DNA of 5,060 nt from Candidatus Woesearchaeota archaeon (GTDB lineage Archaea > Nanoarchaeota > Nanoarchaeia > UBA10117 > ARS21): the NCBI GenBank assembly GCA_002686215.1, contig NZAU01000096.1:1-5060 (forward strand). Direction: 5' to 3'. Within the stretch, counting starts at the first letter, position 1. Each line of letters opens with the position of its first letter. Under the pieces are notes generated by a model, which did no database searches, was not told the origin of the DNA, and saw nothing but the letters and a program-made list of their open reading frames with translations. A program made the translations under genes and the position numbers. Positions 1-4,024 of the stretch are shown here, one piece after another.

Positions 1-23
1 AAACAATCAAGTTCTTCATACAT
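1..23 (-). CDS. 5' end of a further small gene, cut by the window edge
   Basis: The first seven codons of a minus-strand gene are visible, reading M-Y-E-E-L-D-C. The ATG shares its A with the end of the TAA stop of the preceding gene (TAATG), the same coupling seen at several other junctions here. Upstream lies GGTGG about ten bases from the ATG, a weak ribosome binding site, so translation probably depends on coupling. Too little is present to assign a family. It is called mainly because the junction geometry matches its neighbours. Confidence 0.5.
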
Positions 24-316
24 TAGAGTTTACCACCAACAACACCACTATTTACCACTCTAGTATACTCTTCAAGGGAACCATCTTGAAGACACATTAG
101 ATGCCAACGTGATACTTTGATAACACCTTCTTCTGTAGCACCAGTGATAAAGTGTTGACCTAGTGGTTCTTTTAAGATAGAAGTATAGAGACCAAATCGA
201 GTCTTCTTAATGTAAAAAGCATCATCGATCCACTCAACATTCTCTGGAATTTCTTTTTCTACTGTTCCACCAAAAGAAGTGGAAAGTTTGGGTTTATTCG
301 TTGCTGTCTGAATCAT
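23..316 (-). CDS. conserved hypothetical cyanophage-type protein ending in GGKL
   Basis: A 97-residue protein of unknown function. It has a polar N-terminus (residues 1-24), then a compact stretch with alternating hydrophobic residues (about 26-75) containing WIDDAFYIKKTRFGLYTS, and it ends in VVGGKL. That core and the GGKL tail resemble, from memory, a small hypothetical family common in cyanomyoviruses. No catalytic motif, signal peptide or membrane segment is visible. Two starts are possible. The ATG at 316 follows AAAAAGGAAG, with only about 2-3 bases between AGG(A) and the codon. A TTG at 337 has AAGGA at 4-5 bases and adds seven residues. I prefer the ATG. The gene overlaps the end of its upstream neighbour by 23 bases (44 with the TTG) and is joined to the next gene by TAATG. 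Confidence 0.8.
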   Translation of the reverse strand: MIQTATNKPKLSTSFGGTVEKEIPENVEWIDDAFYIKKTRFGLYTSILKEPLGQHFITGATEEGVIKVSRWHLMCLQDGSLEEYTRVVNSGVVGGKL

Positions 317-512
317 CTTCCTTTTTGTTAAATCCAAATGGTCCTTCTTTTTGTTCTAGTGCAAGTCGAAGTGCAACACCACCGACTGCTTCCATCACTT
401 TGAGAATGTCTTCTGCCTTTGCATCTTCACCCAGTTCTTTGGCAACATACCAATACTTTGGCCAAAATGTTTCTCCTGCTTTTTGATAATCTTCAAGTGT
501 TAGTAGTTTCAT
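294..512 (-). CDS. small hypothetical protein with acidic tail
   Basis: A 72-residue protein I do not recognise. Residues 1-55 look helical and mildly amphipathic, with an aromatic cluster FWPKYWY at about 17-22 and a glycine pair near 44-45. The last ten residues (KEDDSDSNE) are strongly acidic and probably disordered. The start is well supported: GGAG lies seven bases before the ATG, and the ATG overlaps the TGA of the upstream gene as ATGA. The acidic tail coincides with the region shared with the start of the next gene, so its composition may partly reflect the overlap. Confidence 0.82.
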   Translation of the reverse strand: MKLLTLEDYQKAGETFWPKYWYVAKELGEDAKAEDILKVMEAVGGVALRLALEQKEGPFGFNKKEDDSDSNE

Positions 513-679
513 TTACCTACTCCATAATCAGGTGCTTCTGCTTCCAGTTTACTAATTTCTTGTGCCAATCTCATTTGGCGTTCTTTATCGTGAAGATTTT
601 TGATTGCCTCGGTAACTTCGGGGGTTTCTTCCCATTCCCAGGTTTCTCCACCTTTGCCAGTAAAAGTTCTTTTAGTCAT
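509..679 (-). CDS. small hypothetical protein, 56 residues
   Basis: A short gene encoding a hydrophilic 56-residue protein. It begins MTKRTFTGKG, continues through the Trp-containing GETWEWEETP (about 11-20), and has a charged, probably helical middle (about 22-48) before ending PDYGVGK. No known domain is recognised. It starts inside the end of the upstream membrane-protein gene, with an 8-base overlap, and ends in an ATGA overlap with the downstream start. AAAAGAA before the ATG is a weak ribosome binding site, so coupling is likely. Its length is exactly 57 codons without an internal stop, and both ends fit the operon's junction style. Confidence 0.75.
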   Translation of the reverse strand: MTKRTFTGKGGETWEWEETPEVTEAIKNLHDKERQMRLAQEISKLEAEAPDYGVGK

Positions 680-899
680 AAAATTCTTTTGCGTTTTTGA
701 GGACTGTTAGTAAGTGCATGTCGCCTTTAACATACCCAGCATAGATTATACCAAGGGTCATTAAAAAAAGCAACCCCAACATTATTACATTAGGTAAGGG
801 TGTCGATAATGTAACTTCCTTTTTTGAATCCGTATCGGTTGATGTGTTTGATTCGGTGTTCTTCACACTCGAAGTGACAGATTCTTCGGTCTGTTCCAT
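672..899 (-). CDS. single-pass small membrane protein with disordered N-terminus
   Basis: A 75-residue protein. Residues 1-36 are Ser/Thr/Glu/Asp-rich and low in complexity. Residues about 38-57 form one hydrophobic helix (VIMLGLLFLMTLGIIYAGYV), followed by a short polar tail ending KEFYD. It would be expected in the cytoplasmic membrane. Function is unknown. The start is uncertain. ATG at 899 has GGAG seven bases upstream, a good site, but gives a 110-base same-strand overlap with the preceding gene. ATG at 782 would leave only a 36-residue protein starting at the helix, just after the preceding stop, with no visible ribosome binding site. I prefer 899, which makes the N-terminal segment an overprint of the neighbour's conserved tail. 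Confidence 0.68.
   Translation of the reverse strand: MEQTEESVTSSVKNTESNTSTDTDSKKEVTLSTPLPNVIMLGLLFLMTLGIIYAGYVKGDMHLLTVLKNAKEFYD
745..773 (-). promoter_or_regulatory. possible internal extended -10 promoter
   Basis: TGG-TATAAT (745-753) matches the extended -10 motif. A weak -35, TTGCTT (768-773), lies 17 bp upstream and matches three of six positions. It sits inside the transmembrane coding segment, where the -10 also encodes Gly-Ile-Ile, so it may be fortuitous. If active it would add transcription of the genes from 679 downward. Confidence 0.28.
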
Positions 900-1167
900 C
901 TAGATACTCCAATCGATAAGGAAATGCAGGAAAGGGGTGCAACTCTTCAGGAGAAAGTTGTTTTCTCTTAAGTTCAGGTTTCTTGAGAGTTGTTTTTCTT
1001 TTCCTCGGTGTCGTAGGTTTTTTTGCGGTAGGTTTCTTCGTGGCAGTTTTCCTTGCCGAAGGTTTCTTCGCAGGTTGCTTGGATGTAGGCGTCGTACTTT
1101 TCGTCGAAGTCTTTGTACTCTTTGCCTTCGCTTTCGGAGTTGTAGTAGTTTTCTTCTTTACTGGCAT
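790..1167 (-). CDS. histone-H1-like Lys/Thr/Pro-rich basic protein with Cys/His tail
   Basis: A 125-residue protein in two parts. Residues 1-72 are almost entirely Lys, Thr, Ser, Pro, Ala and Arg. Within them is a five-residue periodicity (KKPSA, RKTAT, KKPTA, KKPTT, PRKRK at 34-58), like the tails of eukaryotic H1 and bacterial H1-like proteins that bind DNA without sequence specificity. Residues 78-125 look folded and contain CHFECEEHRIKH (97-108), giving C-x3-C-x2-H-x3-H spacing. Similar CHFECEEH tails occur, from memory, in other cyanophage small proteins. A role in binding nucleic acid is inferred. The ATG at 1167 is chosen over a GTG at 1170 because it overlaps the upstream stop as TGATG and has AAGGGA about 8-9 bases upstream. 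The 3' 110 bases are also read in another frame by the downstream membrane-protein gene. Confidence 0.85.
   Translation of the reverse strand: MPVKKKTTTTPKAKAKSTKTSTKSTTPTSKQPAKKPSARKTATKKPTAKKPTTPRKRKTTLKKPELKRKQLSPEELHPFPAFPYRLEYLDGTDRRICHFECEEHRIKHINRYGFKKGSYIIDTLT
994..1068 (-). repeat. 15-base-period degenerate repeat in the basic-protein gene
   Basis: The coding sequence for residues 34-58 repeats with a 15-base period. On the plus strand GGTTTCTTCG recurs at 1031 and 1061, with a variant GGTTTTTTTG at 1016. Each unit encodes a KKPxx-type pentapeptide. Such repeats readily change copy number by slippage or recombination. Confidence 0.7.
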
Positions 1168-1406
1168 CACTTAAATCCCTTTGCTTTTGATTTTGGTTTG
1201 GATTCTTCATAGTCTGGATTGTTTAGTACTTCTACATGAGAAAGAAAACTACTATCGGTATTCCACCATATAGATTGAACTTGTTCCCAAGAATCTACAT
1301 GCTGGGGCATTTTATTTTTAAAATGAATCAAATAATTATGTCTATCATAAGGTTCATTTGATGTTTGTGTAAAATAGCGAGGATCGTCACGTTCAATTAG
1401 ATTCAT
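1167..1406 (-). CDS. conserved hypothetical cyanophage-type protein
   Basis: A 79-residue protein. The centre reads as a beta strand, turn and helix: NYLIHFKNKMPQHVDSWEQV (24-43) followed by QSIWWNT. This resembles, from memory, a cyanophage small-protein family with a 'VDSWEQV..IW' signature. The C-terminus (ESKPKSKAKGFK) is lysine-rich and probably disordered. No enzymatic motif is visible. The ATG overlaps the preceding TGA (ATGA), and no strong ribosome binding site precedes it, so translation is probably coupled to the upstream gene. Its stop overlaps the next start as TGATG. Confidence 0.82.
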   Translation of the reverse strand: MNLIERDDPRYFTQTSNEPYDRHNYLIHFKNKMPQHVDSWEQVQSIWWNTDSSFLSHVEVLNNPDYEESKPKSKAKGFK

Positions 1407-1816
1407 GTCATTTTAAACATTTGTGCAGCAACTTCTTGATGTTTGAGGTGCAATTTTATAAAGCACCGACACATCTGTTTTAGTTCATCTATGTTATCAC
1501 AGTTTTCAACTTGACGTGACAACTTTTCATATTCAAACATTTTTGCGGTACTCTCTAAAGATATGTCAGAGGGATCCATTTTGTTTCTATACTCCAAAGG
1601 ACTATTTAACTCAGAACTTTTGACTTCAAAGCATACAGAATTAAACCATCCCATTTTATTATAGAGTTTAATTTTTGTATGTTGAGAATGAACATCTATC
1701 TTTTCGATAGTATATTCTTTACCAATAATTAAAAAAGAACGGGGGTCATCATTATTACCCCATCGAATTTGTTCTTCAGAACATCCAAGATACTCCACAA
1801 CATCATTTTTTTTCAT
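1403..1816 (-). CDS. two-part hypothetical protein: SH3-like N-terminal half, helical C-terminal half
   Basis: At 137 residues this is the longest protein in the window. Residues 1-68 read as a small beta barrel, with strand-like stretches SFLIIGKEYTIEKIDV (27-42), HTKIKLY (46-52) and FNSVCFEV (58-65). The 'GKEYTIEKIDVHSQHTKI' and 'FNSVCFE' signatures resemble, from memory, SH3-like small proteins of cyanophages. Residues 93-137 are predicted helical (FEYEKLSRQVENCDNIDELK, then a Cys-containing helix), resembling short stand-alone cyanophage proteins, which suggests a fusion. Cysteines are at 12, 62, 106, 116 and 118. Function is unknown; binding to nucleic acid or protein would fit but is not shown. 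The start is coupled by ATGA; the nearest GGAGG is 13 bases away, too far to be ideal. Confidence 0.85.
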   Translation of the reverse strand: MKKNDVVEYLGCSEEQIRWGNNDDPRSFLIIGKEYTIEKIDVHSQHTKIKLYNKMGWFNSVCFEVKSSELNSPLEYRNKMDPSDISLESTAKMFEYEKLSRQVENCDNIDELKQMCRCFIKLHLKHQEVAAQMFKMT

Positions 1817-2082
1817 GAATCTTGAAGTGCCTCCAAAGTGTATTGGTGACCTGATTCTAGCACATTATCGTGAAGATTGGCAATATCTTGAAGACCTTCT
1901 ACCGAATACCATGGTGCTGTTTCCCAGTCAAATCCTTCTCCAAAGGTATTGTCGGCGTCAACAATATACCAGTGGCAAGATGCATCAGGAACGTCAACAG
2001 CACAATTACTCCAATCATCAGACCATTGTGGGACTTGAACCCAAAGAGTTGCGGCAAAAAGAAAACTTAAAAAAGCACTCAT
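1813..2082 (-). CDS. putative exported small protein
   Basis: An 89-residue protein. It opens with a hydrophobic stretch (MSAFLSFLFAATLWVQVPQW), which could be a signal peptide or membrane anchor, although it lacks the usual positively charged n-region. The rest is acidic and aromatic-rich (WSNC at 24-27, SCHWY at 35-39, FDWETAPWY at 51-59). The two cysteines, 27 and 36, could form a disulfide if the protein is exported. Similar short proteins occur, from memory, in cyanomyoviruses, without known function. The start is coupled to the upstream gene by ATGA, with no clear ribosome binding site. A role at the host envelope is an inference from the N-terminus alone. Confidence 0.8.
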   Translation of the reverse strand: MSAFLSFLFAATLWVQVPQWSDDWSNCAVDVPDASCHWYIVDADNTFGEGFDWETAPWYSVEGLQDIANLHDNVLESGHQYTLEALQDS

Positions 2083-2270
2083 GAAAGAGACTCTGCTAAC
2101 TTATTTACACGATTATATTCTTCATATGCATCACTAGCACGAGAATGAAGAATGTCGTAGATGTCTTCCCGAATAGTTTCTACATCCACATAATCATCAA
2201 AATACTTATCCAAAGCCTCTTTCAGGTATCTTTTACGATGCCACTCTGGTGAATAAGGTTTGTAGTCCAT
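2079..2270 (-). CDS. conserved hypothetical protein, first gene after a consensus sigma-70 promoter
   Basis: A 63-residue, highly charged, probably all-helical protein starting MDYKPYSPEWHRKRYLKEAL. Tyr and Asp/Glu alternate through YFDDYVDVETIREDIYDIL (23-41). It resembles, from memory, a small protein conserved among T4-like cyanophages, of unknown function. It is the first gene downstream of a perfect promoter, with a predicted leader of about 17 bases. The leader (CTATAAAATCCTTATTATC) has no Shine-Dalgarno-like purine run, so initiation may rely on an unstructured AU-rich leader. The gene ends in an ATGA overlap with the exported-protein gene. Confidence 0.86.
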   Translation of the reverse strand: MDYKPYSPEWHRKRYLKEALDKYFDDYVDVETIREDIYDILHSRASDAYEEYNRVNKLAESLS

Positions 2271-2293
2271 GATAATAAGGATTTTATAGTCGT

Positions 2294-2322
2294 ATTATAA
2301 CATTAGGGATTGTTCTTGTCAA
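2294..2322 (-). promoter_or_regulatory. perfect consensus sigma-70 promoter (early phage promoter)
   Basis: On the minus strand TTGACA (2317-2322) is followed after exactly 17 bases by TATAAT (2294-2299), matching both hexamers fully at ideal spacing. Initiation is expected near 2287, about 17 bases before the ATG at 2270. The -35 overlaps codons for Ile-Asp-Lys near the end of the preceding gene. Such promoters are used by unmodified host polymerase and are typical of T4-like early genes. TATAAAAT (2281-2288), just downstream, only loosely resembles the T4 late TATAAATA. Confidence 0.85.
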
Positions 2323-2452
2323 TTCCTAGTTCTTCAAGGTATGTAGTCCACCACTGAGGATTCTTATTTGTCTTCCAATTAGGTACAGGAACACCTCTCT
2401 CTACAGTATAATACTGATAAAGTGCCTCATCGATAGTCTGTGCGATCTCCAT
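2303..2452 (-). CDS. small hypothetical protein, 49 residues
   Basis: The protein starts MEIAQTIDEALYQYYTVERG, continues with VPVPNWKTNKNPQWW (21-35), and ends with a helix-like TTYLEELGIDKNNP. It is helical at both ends with a Trp-rich linker. The family is not known to me. The open frame extends to ATG at 2545, giving 80 residues. I choose 2452 because GAGGAAGAAG lies upstream with AGGA eight bases from the ATG, whereas the upstream ATGs at 2545, 2497, 2488 and 2482 have none and 2533 has only a weak one. This start also reduces overlap with the membrane-protein gene from 119 to 26 bases. The end of the gene contains the -35 box of the downstream promoter. Confidence 0.75.
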   Translation of the reverse strand: MEIAQTIDEALYQYYTVERGVPVPNWKTNKNPQWWTTYLEELGIDKNNP

Positions 2453-2636
2453 ATTCTTCTTCCTCTTCGTCAACGTCTGCATATGCATCTGCCACATAAG
2501 GTCCGTGTGGTTTTTTGGATTCTGCTTTGACATATCTTCGTTCATCGTTCGCTGAAAACAACAATAAACTGAATTTCATCACTATCCATATTATTACTAT
2601 CGGTGATAGACAAGCAATTAGGACGAGTGGTTTCAT
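2427..2636 (-). CDS. small membrane protein with acidic cytoplasmic tail
   Basis: A 69-residue protein. A hydrophobic helix (about 4-28, LVLIACLSPIVIIWIVMKFS onward) is followed by a polar tail with basic residues near the membrane (DERRYVKAESKK, 31-42) and a run of glutamates (DEEEEEYGD, 56-64). The arrangement suggests a single-pass membrane protein, and function is unknown. The start is firm: AGGAG lies six bases upstream of the ATG. The glutamate codons (GAG/GAA run) also form the ribosome binding site of the following gene, so the acidic tail has a second role at the nucleotide level. There is a 9-base gap from the upstream gene. Confidence 0.8.
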   Translation of the reverse strand: MKPLVLIACLSPIVIIWIVMKFSLLLFSANDERRYVKAESKKPHGPYVADAYADVDEEEEEYGDRTDYR

Positions 2637-2645
2637 CTGAAACTC

Positions 2646-2858
2646 CTAATGAAAACCAAACTTATCTAAATTTGGCAATCCTACAAATTTATCTATATCA
2701 GAATTGTCACGAACAAGTTGATTTGCTAACTTATCTCTTAATTCGTTGATACGTTCATCGTTATATTGCTGAAAATTGCCACGTTTTTCTACTTTTTTGT
2801 AGTAATGTAAAGCATTAAGGATAATCGTATGATCCTCCATGGTCAAATCAAACTTCAT
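2646..2858 (-). CDS. small helical hypothetical protein
   Basis: A 70-residue hydrophilic protein. Residues 7-24 (MEDHTIILNALHYYKKVE) and 34-54 look like two amphipathic helices separated by GNFQQY, a helical-hairpin layout. The C-terminus FVGLPNLDKFGFH is probably extended. It is not assigned to a named family. The start has GAGG nine bases upstream and an ATGA overlap with the glutaredoxin-like gene, so the two are probably translated together. Confidence 0.83.
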   Translation of the reverse strand: MKFDLTMEDHTIILNALHYYKKVEKRGNFQQYNDERINELRDKLANQLVRDNSDIDKFVGLPNLDKFGFH

Positions 2859-3091
2859 GAAAATAGACCTCTTTGAGACATATATTGAAGTGCCTCTTTC
2901 ATGCTACCAACGTGCTGATGTCCGATTGCAATTTGCGGATAAGTTGCTTCTTCACCAAACTCATCATAAAATTGTTTCTCAGTAAATTCTTTACCCAGAA
3001 CATATTCATGAACAACTGGCGTCAGACTTTCAAGAAGACTCTTAATTCTTTGACACTCTTGACTTCCGTTTGAATAGATGACTGCTTCCAT
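2855..3091 (-). CDS. glutaredoxin-like protein lacking the N-terminal active-site cysteine
   Basis: At 78 residues this matches a minimal phage or bacterial glutaredoxin. The fold markers are in order: strand EAVIYSN (2-8), active-site loop SQEC (10-13) at the start of a helix RIKSLLESL, strand VHEYVLG, the cis-proline motif TYPQI (50-54), and a GHQHVGSM turn (57-64) leading to the last helix. Classic glutaredoxins carry CxxC, whose first cysteine is the nucleophile. Here that position is Ser10 and only Cys13 remains. Normal dithiol reduction is therefore unlikely. It may act as a thiol-binding, regulatory or substrate-binding protein, or be decaying. T4-like phages use glutaredoxins with ribonucleotide reductase, but none is in view. 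The start overlaps the upstream TAA (TAATG), and AAGGA lies 4-5 bases before the ATG. Confidence 0.82.
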   Translation of the reverse strand: MEAVIYSNGSQECQRIKSLLESLTPVVHEYVLGKEFTEKQFYDEFGEEATYPQIAIGHQHVGSMKEALQYMSQRGLFS

Positions 3092-3321
3092 TAATCCTTT
3101 TCTCCTTCGTACTCTATGACAATTTGTTTAATGTGTTTCCCGTTACTATAAATGATTGTTTTATGTGATACTGTACCACCCAAATTTTCTGCAATTTGAT
3201 TCAATTGCCACCAGGGAATTTCCCTCTCTCTTGTACCTTCTATCATTTTATTTTGTTGATCGTCCCAAATGTAATTAGTAACCTTTCCATTTGTAATTAC
3301 TTGATAATCATAATCAGTCAC
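3091..3321 (-). CDS. hypothetical protein, probable GTG start
   Basis: A protein of about 76 residues, not recognised. It reads as beta-rich: YQVITNGKVTNYIWDD near the start, a central REIPWWQLNQIAENLGG segment, and a C-terminal strand pair (KTIIYSNGKH, KQIVIEYEGEKD). The start is a choice. GTG at 3321 has GGAGG four bases upstream and overlaps the preceding gene by 8 bases. ATG at 3336 adds five residues but has no ribosome binding site and overlaps by 23 bases. I favour GTG. The stop overlaps the glutaredoxin-like gene as TAATG. Confidence 0.77.
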   Translation of the reverse strand: MTDYDYQVITNGKVTNYIWDDQQNKMIEGTREREIPWWQLNQIAENLGGTVSHKTIIYSNGKHIKQIVIEYEGEKD

Positions 3322-3628
3322 GTTGCCTCCAGTCATCGGGTTTATCTTGTTTAAACCAATCTACAATTTCGTCTGCACCATCAAACCCCGTCTTATAATT
3401 GGATGGGTCGGGGTCACCTAATCCCATCCTATTCATAAAATCGTCCATACTGCCTTCCTCAATATTTTGAGTTGCTTGGCGTCTTGCTTTCTGTAACCAA
3501 TCTCTAGCAAGTGTATGTGCCTTGGCAAGTTTCTCCGCCCAGATCATATCTTCTAGCGGAACTTCTTCATTATTTGCAATACAACGACAAATTGATTCGA
3601 GTCTGAGTCTATATTGAGTTGAGAGCAT
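3314..3628 (-). CDS. conserved cyanophage-type hypothetical protein ending DDWRQRD
   Basis: A 104-residue protein. Residues 1-55 form long charged helices (MLSTQYRLRLESICRCIANN, then DMIWAEKLAKAHTLARDWLQKARR). A linker holds MDDFMNRMGLGDPDPSNYKT (61-80), followed by GADEIVDWFKQDKPDDWRQRD. The 'GDPDPSNYKTGF' and 'DDWRQRD' signatures resemble, from memory, a protein conserved across T4-like cyanophages and still unnamed. The helical N-terminus suggests oligomerisation. No catalytic motif is evident. The start has AAAGGT about ten bases upstream and follows a 16-base gap after the preceding stop. Its last codons supply the GGAGG used by the next gene. Confidence 0.87.
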   Translation of the reverse strand: MLSTQYRLRLESICRCIANNEEVPLEDMIWAEKLAKAHTLARDWLQKARRQATQNIEEGSMDDFMNRMGLGDPDPSNYKTGFDGADEIVDWFKQDKPDDWRQRD

Positions 3629-3644
3629 ATTAGTGTACCTTTAT

Positions 3645-4001
3645 TCACTCTTGTGTCCAAGGACGTTCCTTACTTATCGTAGCCGGAGCAGGAGGAGTAA
3701 GAAGATCGTTAATCCTTTGAGTACAAACTTCCGAAATCCTTGTTTTCATGACAGTATATTCAGAACCTAACCAATCTAATATCGTTTGTTCAGTTAGGTC
3801 TGTATATGCAATCCATCCATCTGAGGAAGATGTTCTACCATCTGTTTGAAGATTAAATACTCTAAATTCTTCCATTAATGTTCTATCAAATTCATCACTA
3901 TCAAATGATGCAAATCTGACAGTTACATTAGAAACTACATCTTGATCTCCAGAATTAAGAACCTCCAAAGATACAATAGTTGCTGTGTGTTGAATTGCCA
4001 T
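3645..4001 (-). CDS. phage hypothetical protein resembling the DUF7936 family
   Basis: A 118-residue protein. It has an N-terminal beta region (ATIVSLEVLNSGDQDVVSNV and TVRFASFD, about 7-34), a middle part around WIAYTDLTEQTILDWLG (63-79), a helix (TVMKTRISEVCTQRINDLL, 83-101) and a proline-rich tail (TPPAPATISKERPW, 102-115). The order of beta region, 'Y..LT...I..WL', helix and PP...PW tail resembles a widespread tailed-phage family annotated as DUF7936. This is from memory and untested here. Molecular function is unknown. AAAAGGT lies about ten bases upstream. It has its own 23-base gap from the upstream gene, containing a possible late promoter, unlike its coupled neighbours. Confidence 0.86.
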   Translation of the reverse strand: MAIQHTATIVSLEVLNSGDQDVVSNVTVRFASFDSDEFDRTLMEEFRVFNLQTDGRTSSSDGWIAYTDLTEQTILDWLGSEYTVMKTRISEVCTQRINDLLTPPAPATISKERPWTQE

Positions 4002-4024
4002 ATAATGATTACCTTTTGGTATGA

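Noticed and set aside
301..700. Two plus-strand frames (301-486 and 419-700)
   Set aside because: They lie opposite three small minus-strand genes with ribosome binding sites and ATGA junctions. Their composition is Ser/Phe-rich shadow sequence.
974..1210. 78-codon minus-strand frame, Glu/Lys/Asn-rich, lying across the basic-protein gene
   Set aside because: It has no ribosome binding site and is almost wholly contained in two better-supported genes. Its composition is what the Lys-codon repeats give when read one base off.
937..1212. Plus-strand open frames opposite the basic-protein gene (also 983-1174), rich in Phe, Arg, Val and Leu
   Set aside because: They are the complement of AAG/AAA/ACC-rich coding sequence. 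They have no promoter, and they are antisense to a gene with well-fitting junctions.
1658..1663. TATAAT inside the two-part protein gene
   Set aside because: It has no acceptable -35 at 17-18 bp and no extended -10, and it is within AT-rich coding sequence.
1815..2084. 89-codon plus-strand frame exactly opposite the exported-protein gene
   Set aside because: Nearly equal length comes from the complementary start/stop pattern (CAT/TCA). The protein has no recognisable fold, and no plus-strand gene is otherwise present.
2112..2117. TATAAT inside the gene at 2079-2270
   Set aside because: Only three of six -35 positions match, there is no extended -10, and a much better promoter lies just upstream.
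2873..3073. Plus-strand 66-codon frame opposite the glutaredoxin-like gene
   Set aside because: It is antisense to a gene with a recognisable fold and shows no start signals.
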